DNA of 64,000 nt, taken from Oxyruncus cristatus. Lineage: Eukaryota > Chordata > Aves > Passeriformes > Cotingidae. Shown here in pieces: positions 23,846-36,196 of this stretch (position 1 is the first letter of the stretch; the number at the start of each line of letters is the position of its first letter). The stretch spans positions 1,947,598 to 2,011,597 of the forward strand of contig VXAY01004756.1 in assembly GCA_013399855.1 (NCBI GenBank), in the 5' to 3' direction. The notes below the pieces were generated by a model that saw nothing but the letters and a program-made list of their open reading frames with translations, searched no databases and was not told the origin of the DNA. A program made the translations under genes and the position numbers.

Positions 23846-25852
23846 AGAAATGGATGTGATTCAGAATCAGATGTTTTACTTAACAGAGTTGTTATGTTTT
23901 ACTTAAATAGATCAGTATTATCACTATTTTTATATAAAATAATATATATCAATACATTATTACTATATCAACCCAATCACTTGGTTCTGCATGCAGCTGA
24001 CATTCAGATTTTTTTAATTCAACAGCACTTCCAGTCACCTTCCAAAACTTCAGGAACTCTCTCCACAGTGAAATCAAAGGGACAGTTACCAATTAACCTG
24101 GCTGTGAATCAGGAATACCCATCACAAAGCTCAGATTTATGCAATACAATTTAAACTGAAAGGATATATGTAAAATTGTTGAGGAAACAAGAAATAACGG
24201 GGTATAAACTTTACAATAACAGCAAATGAGACAGATTTTCATGGACAGCATCACTCAAAGTGTCTGGATGGCACCGTCTGCTGCAGTTTGATTATCTGAT
24301 GAAAAATAAGTTTGATATTTAGGAAAAGAGCAAGGAAGCATCTGAGCTTGCTGTCATTTAAACCCAGCTTTCATACGAGTTGAGATGCTCCCTGTTAGTT
24401 AACTTAGTTAAGTTTTAGCTCTTATGTGGAATCCTCTTTTGCAAAGAGGAGAGAGATATGGGTAAGGTGACAGAATTTCTTTACATTGTTGTCAAAAGAA
24501 ATTTGATACTTGGGTGTTTTTCCTTTGGAAATCTGTTCCAGTGGATTGTTTGACCTCACCTCCCCTCCTGTAGAACCTCATCACAGCTCTGCAAGCAGTG
24601 AAGTCGAGACAACACTCAGGCAGAGAACATCACCTTTTTGGTATCCACCCCAGACAAAGTTCCCAAATTTCTACAGCTTGGTCTTCTCTTAGAATTCTTT
24701 CCTCCAACAAAAATCAACTGTAAAAAAATAACCAAAAAAAAAAGAAAATCACCCCAATTTTTCCTGAAGCTCTCCTTTATCCCAAGCACAGCCACACCTT
24801 TCTGTAAGATTCACAGTGTTAACCAATTCTTTCCTGTCAACTGGCAATTTTTTTTTTTTTTGGCAGATCCCTTTTGCATGATTCATGACGGACCAGTAAA
24901 AGGCTAATTGTTCAAATTAATTTGCGTAAATGACTAAGCAAGAGATAACAAAATTACATCTGCACTTGTTTGGCAAAGATTCAATAGCAGCGGCCCTGGA
25001 CTGCCAGCTGCTTCCAGACAACACTCTTGCAGAAATTAAAAGCTACAAATATTAATTAATACACTTTTTTGGTACGTTAATTTGCACTGAAAGGTTCCGG
25101 AGTACAAAACTGCTGAGAAGATGAACCATGATAATTAGAATTAATGGGATGGATGCGTGTTTTTTGCAGCTGAAGTTTTAAAAAACCCATGAATGGAACT
25201 GGGAACTCGGAACTGACATTCCCATAAATCTCTATGATAATGCTGCTATTAGTATTAGAAGGATTAAGTGCTGTGGCTCCAGCGTTATCCATCACATGAC
25301 ACGTTGTATCCCATCTGTCACTGCACGGCTAAGACGTGATAGCTGTCCTTGAGGAAGCTTTGGGAATTCAAGGAATTGTGGGGCTGGGGGAAATGAATGG
25401 CTCAAACCTCTGACTCCCCAGCAGAAATAATGGCCAGTGCTCTGTACTTGTCAGCTCGGGGCTTGAACAAACACCCCGACTGGGGTGTCTGTATTTAAGC
25501 GAAGTTAAGTTAAGCAGCCGGAATCAGAGATGAATCAGGCAGGGAAAAGGAACAGTCAGATGTCACAGATTTCTATCCCTAGCTCCTTTCTGCTGGATAT
25601 CTCTGGACCTGGTTTTGCTGGTGTTCACCCCATTAATTTTGCATATTTTAGGGCAGCTGGCACCACTGGAGCAGTGCTCAGAAATAAGAATGGATTTTTC
25701 CATGAAGTCACTAATGAGACCATTCACCTACTTCCCAAGGTTATCTGCACATTAACATGACACAAATCCCCCTCCTCTGTGGAGATGATGTCAAGAAAAA
25801 ATGAAATTTTAGATGCGTTCTACCTTGAAACTTCACCTGCCAAATTAACCCT
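23846..25852. other. Single-copy AT-rich intergenic DNA
   Basis: No gene or repeat family is recognised. A T run lies near 24848-24861 and A-rich stretches near 24720-24750. Confidence 0.5.
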
Positions 25853-26020
25853 AAATTTTGCCCCGGAGCTTCCCAAGCTTTGGAAAAATTATTCAAATTT
25901 TGTCTCAGGGCTCACCAAACTTTTGAAGAATTGTTTAAATTTTGCCTCAGAGCTCTCCAAACTTTTGAAAGATTATTTAAATTTTTCTCAGAGCTTTGCC
26001 AACCTGTGAAAAATTATTGC
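25853..26020 (+). repeat. Four-copy 42-bp tandem repeat, in frame
   Basis: Units start at 25853, 25895, 25937 and 25979, each exactly 42 bases and beginning AAATTTTG or AAATTTTT, with a central GAGCT..CCAA core and a TTATT- or TTGTT-like end. Because 42 is a multiple of three, the 76-codon plus-strand frame at 25779-26009 reads a 14-residue repeat of the type LNFASELSKLLKDY. Nothing shows that it is translated. Confidence 0.9.
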
Positions 26021-26703
26021 ATTTTTCATTCTAAGATATGTTGGACGGATGCAGATACAACAAGACTTTGCTGCCAATCTTACTTATTAATTTTCCAATG
26101 CTAAGAAAAGTTGTGGAAAAGGAATTTTCAAGTTTCCAGAGGTAAGAAATTCTTAAATAGCGCTTTTACTTCTGTTTTTAGTGATACCTGTGTACACCTG
26201 AAGTGTGATTGGTGAGCAGGTTGAACGGGAAGGGATGTCTGAGATAGACCAGAGAGTGGAGAGGCAGTGGAGATTATCCTGGGAAGGAGCAGCGTCCTCA
26301 GCCTTCCCAAAAAGCCACCATGGTGTTCCAAGCCCTACAAAACAAGCCAACAGTAAATAACATATTTAAACAGAGTGGATTGCAAGGCTCCATCCAGAAT
26401 ATATTGCCCTTGGGTAGTTTGGTAGGAAAACCCCTCTAAATTACGCCACAATTTCTCAGACTTCCAGAATATTACTTTTCCTATGGAGGGTGACCATAAA
26501 ATCCTGTGTTTTTCAGAGGACAATCACGGCTGGACTCAACCCACCCAGCTACAATTTTGCAGCACAACAACAATTTCAATATTTTCTGGTGAAATTTGTA
26601 GAATCATGCCAGCAATATCAGATGATCAGCAATGTAATTTTATCCCAGTTTCCTAGCACACCATTTTCCCAGCACACCATTTTCCCAGGATACCCAGGCA
26701 CAT
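26021..26703. other. Single-copy DNA with an 18-bp dimer
   Basis: Near 26654-26688 an 18-bp word (CAGCACACCATTTTCCCA) occurs twice in tandem, just before the next CR1 end. Otherwise nothing is recognised. Confidence 0.6.
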
Positions 26704-26795
26704 GGTGGGATTTTGGGGCTGGCCTGTGCAGGGCCAGGAGCTGGACTCCCATTCCTTATGGGTCCCTTCCAGCTCAGGATATTCTGTGATTCTAC
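26704..26795 (+). mobile_element. CR1 3' end, third subtype
   Basis: The sense 3' end has a variant terminal motif: GTGCAGGGCCAGGAGCTGGA and GGGTCCCTTCCAGCTCAGGA followed by TATTCTGTGATTCTA. The same variant occurs at 55198-55280. About 90 bp remain. Confidence 0.88.
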
Positions 26796-28624
26796 CCATG
26801 TTATTATTCCTTTACTCTGAACTATTGAATCATTTTCCTCTTCTGCAGTAACTCTGCTCCTATTCTGCTTTTATTCATCTGCGTGGGCTAAAAAAAACCA
26901 GAACAGCTTGTTGTCCCGTCTCTGGTGACATCATGGAGCACAATAAAACACTCTCCTTGACCCTGGGGGTTGTTAATTTTGTGCAGTCAGACTGTTCACA
27001 ATCTCGCAGCTCTCACAAAGTCAAACCTTCCCATCCCCGGGCACCGGATCAAACCCGCATCACACCAAGGGTTGACGCTGAGAGATCCTTCCTTGCTCCC
27101 CAAACACAGATTTTCAGTGCCCCATCTGGGAGAAAAGCCTGGAAAACACAAGTTTGGGGCATCTTTTAGAGCTTATCTGTATCACAACAATAATAACCTG
27201 TTACATTACATTAATTAATGCGAATTACAGAGGACGTGAATATTCCTCCTCACCAGTGGTGTTGGGTTTACAGTCCAAAGTGTTCATCCAGGTGGGTAGC
27301 AACCAACCAGCCTCGGAAATCAATACATTTTAATTAGGATGTAATTAATTAATTAAGATAAATTAGTGGTTTTTTCCATTTGTGCACCCTGAAGACACAA
27401 GTGTTCACCCCTCCATAGAGACAGGATTGCTCAGTGAACGGACAGTCGCCACATGGAGTGAACAACTCAAAGATTAAAAATCAGTGAGTAAAGAGAAAAC
27501 CGAATAAACTCGTGAACCACAACACCCAGATAAGGCAGGAGGAGAAAACAGGAGCATGAAGAAAATAGGGCACAACACAAAATCAGAAAAGAAAAAAAAG
27601 CAAGGGGGGGGAAAAATATAATCGACAACATTTTGCATTTCTGCAGCAGAAAATCCAAAGTGTGTTATTGGTGCTTCTGTGGGTTTTGATCTGAACATTC
27701 CCAGCGGGAAAACCACCACTACCACAGTTTGGAAAACTGGAAAAAGCGACACAAAGAGGATGAACTTTGCCCAGAGCTCAGGAAATCCCAGTTGCAGAGG
27801 GAGGCAGTGCCCCGGCTGGATCCTGGTGCTGTCCAGGATGCTGGTCCAGGACGTTCCATCAGTGGCACCCAATGGACAGGAAGGACACAGGAACAGGGTT
27901 CTTTCTTCTCCTCGGATCATATGGAATTGGAAAGATTGCCAAAGACCACCTGGAGCAAACAGGGGTTTGGTGCCCAGGGAATTTCTCTGGAACATAATTC
28001 TCGCCTCTGTGTTGTCTCATTAAAGCTCAGAGTAACTGTGGGGGCTGTCTGAGACCAGTTCTAATGCGGATTTTGCTGTTCCTCTGTCTTTAACCAGCAC
28101 ATTGGACTTGATGAAACTTCACAAAACAAAGGATTTTGGTATTTTTTGGGGTATGATTTTTGCAAAGTTTTACCTTTTTTGATGATGATGTCACTTCTTA
28201 CTTGCAGCCACATCATAAAACAAATTCCTGGCCATTTTTGAAACTAAAGTTCACACTCAGAGCAACTTGAAGAAAGGAGCTCAATTATTAATTAAATTAA
28301 CTTCCTTTAGGCTGTAATAATAGACCAGAATTCCTAAAAAGAGTACTTAGATTTGCATTTATGGCCCGTTACTGAAACCACCTGCTTCCCTTGAGACAGT
28401 CCTTTCCTCTTCCATCTCATCAGTCTCCTGGCCCAGTGCAGGGCATCCAACTTGTTAGGATCAGTCTTGTTCTGCTTGATGCAGAAACTGGAATTTTGTT
28501 AAAATGTCCCAGAATGGTGCTAATTACAGCACAGCCAGTGCCCACAAATGCCACTGGGATCCTGTACCAGTGGATGAACTCATGAGGTGGAAGACGTTGA
28601 TGGCTGAAGGGTCACAAGACATAA
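26796..28624. other. Single-copy intergenic DNA
   Basis: A G run lies near 27604-27611 and TTAATTAA-rich sequence near 27341-27356. The 173-codon minus-strand frame at 27474-27995 and two overlapping plus-strand frames show no recognisable domain, and all cross low-complexity DNA, so I do not call a gene. Confidence 0.5.
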
Positions 28625-28717
28625 ATGAAATAAAACAAAATCAAACATAAAAAATAAAATAATTAAAATAAAATAATTAAAATAAAATAAAATAAAATAA
28701 TTAAAATAAAATAAAAT
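28625..28717. repeat. (AAAAT)n low-complexity repeat
   Basis: An impure array of AAAAT and AATTA words with TAAAATAAAATAAAAT runs. No SINE or LINE body is visible beside it. Confidence 0.9.
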
Positions 28718-29346
28718 GCAATCAACCACCTCCAAATTAGAATATCCTTGGCTCCCATCGGATTTCCTAGCAGTCTCCTGATGACTCTCAGAAGCAGATC
28801 CTGGTGGCAAAGGGATGGTGCTAATCCAACCTAAATTCAGATATGAAGAATTCAAAGATGGAGAATTCAGATGTGGAAAATAGGAAGCATCTTTGAAGAG
28901 CCCATTTATACTCCTCCAATGGAAGGTTTTACCTGTGTCTTCCCCTTGACTGAAGAGATGGGTCCCCAAGGAGCGTGTGCAAGTTTCTTTGAGGACAATT
29001 TCCCCACGGACATGGCAGTGAACCTCCCCAGGATGGCTTTCTTTCCTTGCATTCCTTTATTTTCCCCTTAGGAAGTCAAAGGAATTACAATAGAGAAACC
29101 TGAAAACACACACCACAGTTGCATTCCCCCCTTTCCTGTCACACGGCAGTTCCTGTTCTCTGCTGGTTTACTGGGATTTTATGGAGAACCCTGGTGACCC
29201 TTTAATGTGCCCAGTGTGTTACCACTGTCCCTGAGCCACAGGTTGTGAATAAGGCCAGGTGGCACCTGTAGTATGTCACGGGCTGTCACACAAAGCGTTT
29301 GCACAGACTCAAAGTCTGGGCTTGGTACCCAAGTGAAGATTTAAAT
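28718..29346. other. Single-copy intergenic DNA
   Basis: No gene, RNA gene or repeat family is recognised. Confidence 0.5.
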
Positions 29347-29412
29347 CCCAGAACCACAGAATGGTTTGGGTTGGAAGGGACCTTGGAGCTCACCTCATTC
29401 CAACTGCCCTGC
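29347..29412 (-). mobile_element. CR1 3' tail, short
   Basis: Reverse-complement CR1 end: CACAGAATGGTTTGGGTTGG AAGGGACC, then CACCTCATTCCAACTGCC. It is truncated at about 65 bp and followed directly by the shared segment described in the next entry. Confidence 0.9.
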
Positions 29413-29551
29413 TGTGAACCCTTTGCCTTCAGGAAAAAAATGGGCTCTCAAGTCAGTTGTAGAGGAAGAGATGTATAAAAACCCTTCAAAGATGATGATG
29501 CAATATAAATTAGGCCATTAATTCAGAACAAACTACTGATCTCCTTCTAAC
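29413..29551. repeat. Copy A of an unclassified segment shared with 39796-39932
   Basis: GGGCTCTCAAGTCAGTTG, AATATAAATTAGGCC and ATCTCCTT are all found in the same order and at nearly the same spacing in copy B about 10.4 kb away. Both copies end at the 3' boundary of a minus-strand CR1. By eye the similarity is roughly three quarters. I do not recognise the segment as part of CR1 itself. Confidence 0.75.
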
Positions 29552-29736
29552 AGTCATAGAATCCCAGAATGGTTTGGGTTGGAAGGGAGCTCAAAGATCA
29601 TCTCATTCCACCCCCCTGCCCCTATTCCACTAGCCCAGGTTGCTCCATCCAACCTGGCCTTGGACACTTCCAGGGATCCAGGGGCAGCCACAGCTTCTCT
29701 GGGCAACCTGGGCCAGGGCCTCCCCACCCTCTGAGC
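29552..29736 (-). mobile_element. CR1 LINE 3' fragment
   Basis: Reverse-complement CR1 end: GTCATAGAATCCCAGAATGG, GGTTTGGGTTGGAAGGGAGC, CCTGGCCTTGGACACTTCCA, GGGATCCAGGGGCAGCCACA and GGGCCTCCCCACCCT. It is the same subtype as 4286 and 41011 and truncated at about 185 bp. Confidence 0.95.
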
Positions 29737-31261
29737 AACGATGGAGTTTTTAGTGATAGTCTTTCACCACTTTTGAGCACAGACATCTCTGTATCCACTA
29801 TGTTGCTCCTGACTTCCTCACTCACTATTCCAAGAGAAACCCCACAACATCCCTTGGCAGTAGATGAGTGTTCAGGGTTAATGGTCTTACCCATCTAAAC
29901 ATTCCCGCCGTGCTTTGCATATTTTGGTTGTTGCCATCAGGTGGAAAAAAACGTGGAAAATGAAGCCCTCTGTTTGTCCAGGGAAGAGATGTACTGGCTG
30001 TATCCGAGGGGCTGCCTTGATCCGAGCAGCTCACACCGCATCAGCCCCTTTTTTTGCAGGACCGTGTCAGAGGGTGGTGAGGAAGAAGCGATTTACACTT
30101 GTGCAGCAGACATCCTAATTCCCTCATGCACAGTTCCAACGGGAAGAGACACCAAGAGCTTCAGAAATGTGTGGCTAATTACACATCTCATCAAACGCTC
30201 AACACTTACCCTCGTGATGAGCACAAAGCACTTGTCTGCTCCGCCACCTCTCCCCTTCCTGGGTTGTCCTTTTTAAGCGTCTCTCATGGCAAAGAGAGCT
30301 GGCTGCTTAAATATTTAAAGCCTGACAATTTTAAAAGATTTCAAGTATTTTTAAAATGCAGACTAGATTTGGGGGTTGTGTTCTCTTATTGTTCAAGAAA
30401 ACCTTCCCTGATACTTTTTTTTTTCTTTTTTTTTCTTTTTTTTTTTTTTTTTTTTTAAATTAAAAAAAATCCCTTTGGGCAATGAATACCAAGTTTGAGC
30501 CCAGGGGGAATTTTTATTGCAGATATAAACCCCTGGAAATCAGAGGATGTATACATAGAACCAAGCCTGATAAACCCTTGACTGTGACACTGCTACTGAG
30601 GGCTGCTATAATATCTGGTGACAAACCTGACAGATTACTTCGGATGAGATCGTGGAACCCTTTTTGTTTTTAACTTGACCCTGAAGACGTGTCATAACAT
30701 TTGTAATATCTGCAATAAAGTGTCAGCTATACTGCTCTAAGACTGCTGGAGCTTGGAGTTAAGTATTCAGTTTAGTGCCCCTACAGCTTTCAATTTAAAA
30801 GAAAAAGAGACTCTTCATTTCCTTTTGGACAGTCCAAACCTGGTGGAACTGCACTGATTTGTCTTGGCAAACATGAAGCAGTGGTGAGGAACAGGAGGAC
30901 TGGAGAAGGAATCCAGAGCAACAGGCAACTCAAATAAAATAAAAATATCAATCACCTCTACATAAATCCGAGGTTTGCAGTTCAGCAGGAACAATCTTGG
31001 GAAGGGATGGCAGGAAAAGGAGTGTCAACGACCACCTCAGGAGCAGGGGTGATTTGACTTCAGCTGATCATTTCACTCTGACCTCCAAGCTGCACAAGGT
31101 CCATGAAGGGTTTTAAGACTGTTCCAAGAGGAATAAAAATATCCATAATATCTCCCATTCCACACAGTGCTTCGGTCACTCGATTAGGGAGAGGGACCCT
31201 CCAGGGTGGGTCTCACCAACCCCTTTATCCCCCATGCACCGTTCCGAACCACATCAGTCAG
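29737..31261. other. Single-copy DNA with long T-rich run
   Basis: A T-rich homopolymer with two C interruptions lies at 30415-30456 and is followed by an A run. No SINE body is seen on either side. No gene is recognised. Confidence 0.55.
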
Positions 31262-31315
31262 GGAATCATGCAGGCTGGAAAAGACCTCCAAGATCATGGA
31301 GTCCAGGCATAAATG
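31262..31315 (-). mobile_element. CR1 3' tail, short
   Basis: Reverse-complement CR1 terminal motif of the second subtype: GGAATCATGCAGGCTGGAAA AGACCTCCAAGATCATGGAG TCCA. About 50 bp remain. Confidence 0.8.
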
Positions 31316-33110
31316 ATGCCCAGAAAAAGCCTGATCTCACCATGGATGCCACATCTCCCTTTTGGCTTAGAGGTTGTGCAGACTGGAACAGAGTCCCCCC
31401 TTCTCTGATAAACTTGTCCCAAAATTAATAGCTCGATATAAAAGTAAGCACCAGGCACAAGCCCGTGAAAGACAATATTTTGCTGCCACTAACAAGGGCT
31501 GATTTCTTTGTCTAAGTGTACAATATAGTCAAACTAAGCTTTATTTCCCAAGAGATGGAATACTTCATTTATCTGTGCAACTTCCTCCGACTTTATATTC
31601 CTGTGCGTTTCAGGACTTCAGCAGTTGCCTTCTTGTAATATTTCAGCTTTTAAGCTGTTTTCTTGCCTCACTGAACTCACATAAGATACATCTGAAAGCT
31701 TTAGTACAAATTTACTTCGAATAAAGTCTTCAATTCATTTTCATGGCACCAAAAAGACAGCTTTAATAACTGCAATGACAAATAAACTGGAAATCATTCC
31801 AGGCCTTTTCACTTAACTGACAAGTAGAACGCTCTCATAATGAGCCGCAGGTTTTACGTTTTCTCTTTGACCATAATAGCTTCATTTAAGAGCGTCAGAC
31901 CCTGACACTTCATCATTTATCTACATTATTTCTCATCTTCTTTCAAATAAATTATGGAATACTAGACTGAGCACATAAAAACAAAGTGACTTGTTATCTG
32001 TAAACAGCAAGATAAATTGTCCAGAAGTTCCTCATTTAGTTCCTTTTAAATTTAAGGGCAAGTTATTGGTTGTACCTTCTTTTTTTTTTTTTTTTTTTTT
32101 TTTTTCCCCCCCATCCCAAGGCCAGGGCTTGGAGCAACGTGGTTTANATTTTTTGCATTTTTTTACAGCCATCTTATTCTGTTGCCAGTGGCCTTTGTGC
32201 AGCCATCCAAAGCCTGATAATAGTGCAAAAGGCGTAAAATAATTCCATTATCCCAAGGTTGGACGGGGTAGCACAGAAAAAGAAGAAAAAAAAAAACCAA
32301 AAAGAAATACCGAAAAAAATCAAATAAACAAATTCACATGGATATTCCTCTCCATCTGTAAAATTCCTTGTCCCTAATACATCTTGTCATCGTAGCAAAT
32401 GTGACACATCCAAAGTAATGAACAGTGGGGCTGTGACTGCTCTCGCCCTTAGAAAGACATTTACCCTCAGCCAAGCCCCCCTTCCCTGCTGGAATACATT
32501 AATTCCCGCCTTCCAGCCCTGTGGAACACTTGGAGTTCACATTTATTTTAAGATCACATTGTCCTAAATGCAATTAGCAACACTGTGTTTGTATTTTAAT
32601 TATTAGTGACGGGTAAAATCAAGAGAGGTTCAGTTTAATATCCACACGTGTTTCCATCCCTCCTCCCCCTGGGAAAAATCACTGGTGCGTCTTCCCGATA
32701 TCCCGGGTTGTGGAGACCCCCTGGAGCACGAGCCAAGTCCTGAACTGAATGCTGGGAGGCCACACCAGCGTGTTGAACCCTGCCCAGGGAGGGATTCTTT
32801 GGGAGACCAGACTATTCCAGGTTTAGGGACAGGGAAATAAAGACACGGCCCGCCTCCGGTAGCATTCCAATGGATAAATCCAACACTTTCAGACGCAGGT
32901 TTTAAGCCTTATGTTTCAAGACAAAACCTAAAACGGACAAAAGTAGGTCGGAAGGCTTCCCAGACTTGTCCTTCTTTTTACTCCGAAGGATTTCTTTAAA
33001 AAATACAACACCACTATGATGCCAACGGATTCCCTGTGAGTTTCTCATCCCAAGAGAGACTCACCACTATCCTCGGGAAGATAAGGAGCTGAAAAGAGCA
33101 TGAAAAACTG
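31316..33110. other. Single-copy DNA; conserved-looking part at 31480-32040
   Basis: The AT-rich, high-complexity stretch at 31480-32040 has no recognised repeat and resembles conserved noncoding DNA, but this is only an impression. A T run at 32080-32105 and one undetermined base at 32147 follow. The rest to 33110 is unremarkable, with a moderately CpG-richer part near 32640-32870. Confidence 0.4.
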
Positions 33111-33590
33111 AAATCACTGCCAAGGACACCTCCCCCAGGTGATCCAGCTCGTTGAACTTTGGGGTTTGGTGGCAATCTGAGAGAGAGCCTTCATCGCCCA
33201 CCAGCTGGGCTGAGACACGGGGACGTTTCCTGGGGTGGAGCCAACAGTCCCAAGCTTTGTGTGGTGCTCAGTTTGGGACAAACTGGGCAGCGGAGTGACA
33301 AGTTCTACAACCAGGTCGGTGACCAATCCTGGCATGAGCCACTCTGAGTGCACAGCACAGAAAGACACCCCCACATCACTGGACATGGAGAAGTCCCCAG
33401 TTCCTCACCACCAGCTTTGCAGAGGACAACAGCACGGTCGGAGAAGGACTTCTGTGGGATTCCTCAGCACCTTTAAGTTCATACCTTGACCTGTTTGGTT
33501 TTTCCAGGTAATTTTCCTTCCAAGCTCTTCCCTTCCCTCCCTTCTCCAAGCTCCTGTGGGCACGGAGCCATCCTGCAATTCAATCCTGTT
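33111..33590. other. Moderately GC-rich single-copy stretch
   Basis: Overlapping open frames of 60-90 codons occur on both strands, but no domain, splice pair or repeat consensus is recognised. It may be an old, unrecognised repeat or plain single-copy DNA. Confidence 0.4.
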
Positions 33591-35969
33591 ATCTGTGCAG
33601 CGCAGGCAACAATCAAATAAAGACCAAAATAAGAGTTTAAGCTGAGGTTCCCATCAGCTGCAATTCCATATACATAACATTTTAATTATATCTCATCTCC
33701 GGTGTAATAGTTAGAGATGCCATTTGATACAGCTTTTTTTTTTTTCTCTCTTTATTTTATTTTATTTGAAAAATTAACTCTAACTAAATTAGCAAAAATC
33801 AAGTAGTAAAAGTTAATTGGGAATTATCTACTCCAAAATAACTCTTACTGGTAAATGCTTTGTGTGGTTATAAAAGGCTGATAAATATAATTGTATTTAT
33901 GTAATGAGTATCATGTTTAATTTACTGTACTTGGTTGTTATACACCATTTTATGGAGGCCTCATAAGTGAGCTTCATATTCAGAATTTAAAAAAAAAAAA
34001 AAAAAACAAACCTAAAAAAAACAAAGCCACCATCAGATGCAGCACAAGGGAAACGTCCAACAGATTCCAAACAAGGTAAACGATGGCCAATTTGTCCAGA
34101 GAAATATTTGGGATGAGCTTCACCTGCCTGACCTAAAAATGAGTGTTTAGTAGTACTCTGCAGGAGGATGGTTCATGCCTAAGTGGCTCCACACCAGGTT
34201 CAGCCCCTGGTTTAAGGGCTGGGATGTTAATCTCGAGCTCAACGGGCAATTACAATTACAACGGAGCTGGAAAAGGGGGGAAATTCCTCTTCTTCTTTTT
34301 TTTTTTTTTTTTACACTTATTCCTCAGTTAATGTGATTTTGGTCGGGTGTTTGAAGCACAAGTCAAGGCAGCTGCTGCTTTGGTGGCTTTTTCTCAGTTT
34401 GCCCCGGTTTAGGAGCGGACTTGAGACTGTGCCATTTTGCTGTTACTGTTACTAAAAATTACCCACAAAAAAAGCCCTGGCGTAACTGCCCTGGTACCAT
34501 GTCCAGCGCTGGAGATCTGAACACGCTCCGTGCCTTTTCATACCATGTACAGCGCAGAAAATACCCCCCCCAAAAAAAGGTAACATTTCTCCTTTGTAAA
34601 GTTAAGAGTTAAAAACCCCCAAGATCAGCCAAAGTGCTGGTGTCTCTGAGAAAATAAATCTCAAATCCAGGCCCTGATCACCCTGGAGAAAATCAGCCCC
34701 GAGCTCAAAATACCCTTAGTAGCATCCTTGAAGTAGACAAATAAAGAGGCAAATATGGGTTGATTTAAAGATTTCTCCATTTTTTTTTTCATTTATAAAG
34801 ATTTCAGGATGCAGGGGGTTGGCAATACTCAGAAGCCATGAAAACCCCTATTTCCCTTTATTGGTGTGACATATGTAGTAGATGAAATTCCTTTATTGTT
34901 TGGTACAAGTGTCACAGGGCACCACGTCTTGTACTCTTCTCTTGGTCGCCACAGGAGTATATCCTCTATCTGGACAAATTCCTGACTGTTTCCTTGCTCC
35001 CATTGAAATAATAATTAAAAAAAAAAACCAAAAAAACCCCTACTCTCAAAATTCCATAAAACCTCTCAAAAACTCATAATATCATAAAAATGATTGACAT
35101 TTAACTTTCAGATTTCCTTTTAAACGGCTGCAGTTCACGGGGCAGCGGGAAATCTGAGATTCCCATGTACTCACAGCGGTGGGGTCTGAGCACCAGATCT
35201 CCAAATGCACACTGAAAATTTCAAAGAACACGTGGATTAGGAAGTTTGGGCTTTGACGTTGCTTCCAGGCAAAGAATCCAACCAAAAAATCCCTCCTTTG
35301 GAGCAAACTGATTGGCAGCAAGTTGGCAGCAATGACTTCGGAATACCAGAAAACCACCATGTACTTTTAATTAAAGAAAGGGAATGTTTCTCTTCAACTC
35401 CCCCACACCTACTCCGGCTTGGCCTGGTTTCTGTTAGTTCTGTTGTGGATACAAAGCTGCAAGATTTATTGTATCAGATTAAAAGTAAAGGCTATTAATG
35501 TCAGATTCCGTGGGGATTTTTCGTTAAGGCCTCTTGGTTTTACTTTATTTATAAATTATCATCCTGAGGCTTGTAAAAAGGGCTTTCCCCCCCCTCATTC
35601 AAGTGACACTGTAATTTATATTGCTGGTAGTTCCATAGGAGAATTCAATTAAGAATTACAATTTGTTTCCTTCTAACAGGAGCTAAACTGGGGCTGTGTC
35701 ACACACACGAGCCATTAACAGGTTTTACTCTGTTAGAGTGCCAAAAATTAATATATTCTGCAGCAAAAACTAAAAAAAAAAAAAAAAGCCAGTGAAATCA
35801 TTTCGTTTGTATGGACCACAAATGTGGTCATGCAGTTTGAATGACATTTCTCTCCCTACCCCAGGCTTAGGGGCACAAGCACCTTTACTGAGATTTCTGA
35901 CGGCTCAGGATGAAAGGTATGAAAAGGTCTCTTGAGCTGATCTTCCTCTGCTCTCATTTGAGGTGACCT
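33591..35969. other. Single-copy AT-rich intergenic DNA
   Basis: T run near 33736-33746, A run near 33989-34006, T run near 34295-34312, A runs near 35016-35036 and 35771-35785. No gene or repeat family is recognised. Confidence 0.5.
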
Positions 35970-36196
35970 CCTCTGATATTGGGGAGAAATTCATCCCTGT
36001 GAGGGTGGGGAGGTCCTGGCACAGGTTGCCCAGAGAAGCTGTGGCTGCCCCTGGATCCCTGGAAGTGTCCAAGGCCATGTTGGACGGGGCTTGGAGCAAC
36101 CTGGGCTGTTGGAAGGTGTCCCAGCCCATGGCAGGGGGTGAAATGAGATGATTTTAAGATCCCTTCCAACCCAAACCATTCTGTGATTCCATGATG
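35970..36196 (+). mobile_element. CR1 LINE 3' fragment
   Basis: Sense CR1 end. The plus-strand frame keeps GEKFIPVRVGRSWHRLPREA, the ORF2 C-terminal relic. GGATCCCTGGAAGTGTCCAA is the subtype-diagnostic region, and the tail reads TCCCTTCCAACCCAAACCAT TCTGTGATTCCATGAT. Confidence 0.95.

Noticed and set aside
30415..30456. T-rich run as the tail of a retroposed SINE or processed pseudogene
   Set aside because: No body with known SINE sequence or open gene-derived sequence adjoins it, and no target-site duplication was seen; the same applies to the runs at 32080, 51516 and 3675.
33111..33590. Possible old LTR or DNA transposon fragment
   Set aside because: The texture differs slightly from its flanks, but no terminal repeats, target-site duplication or recognised consensus words were found.
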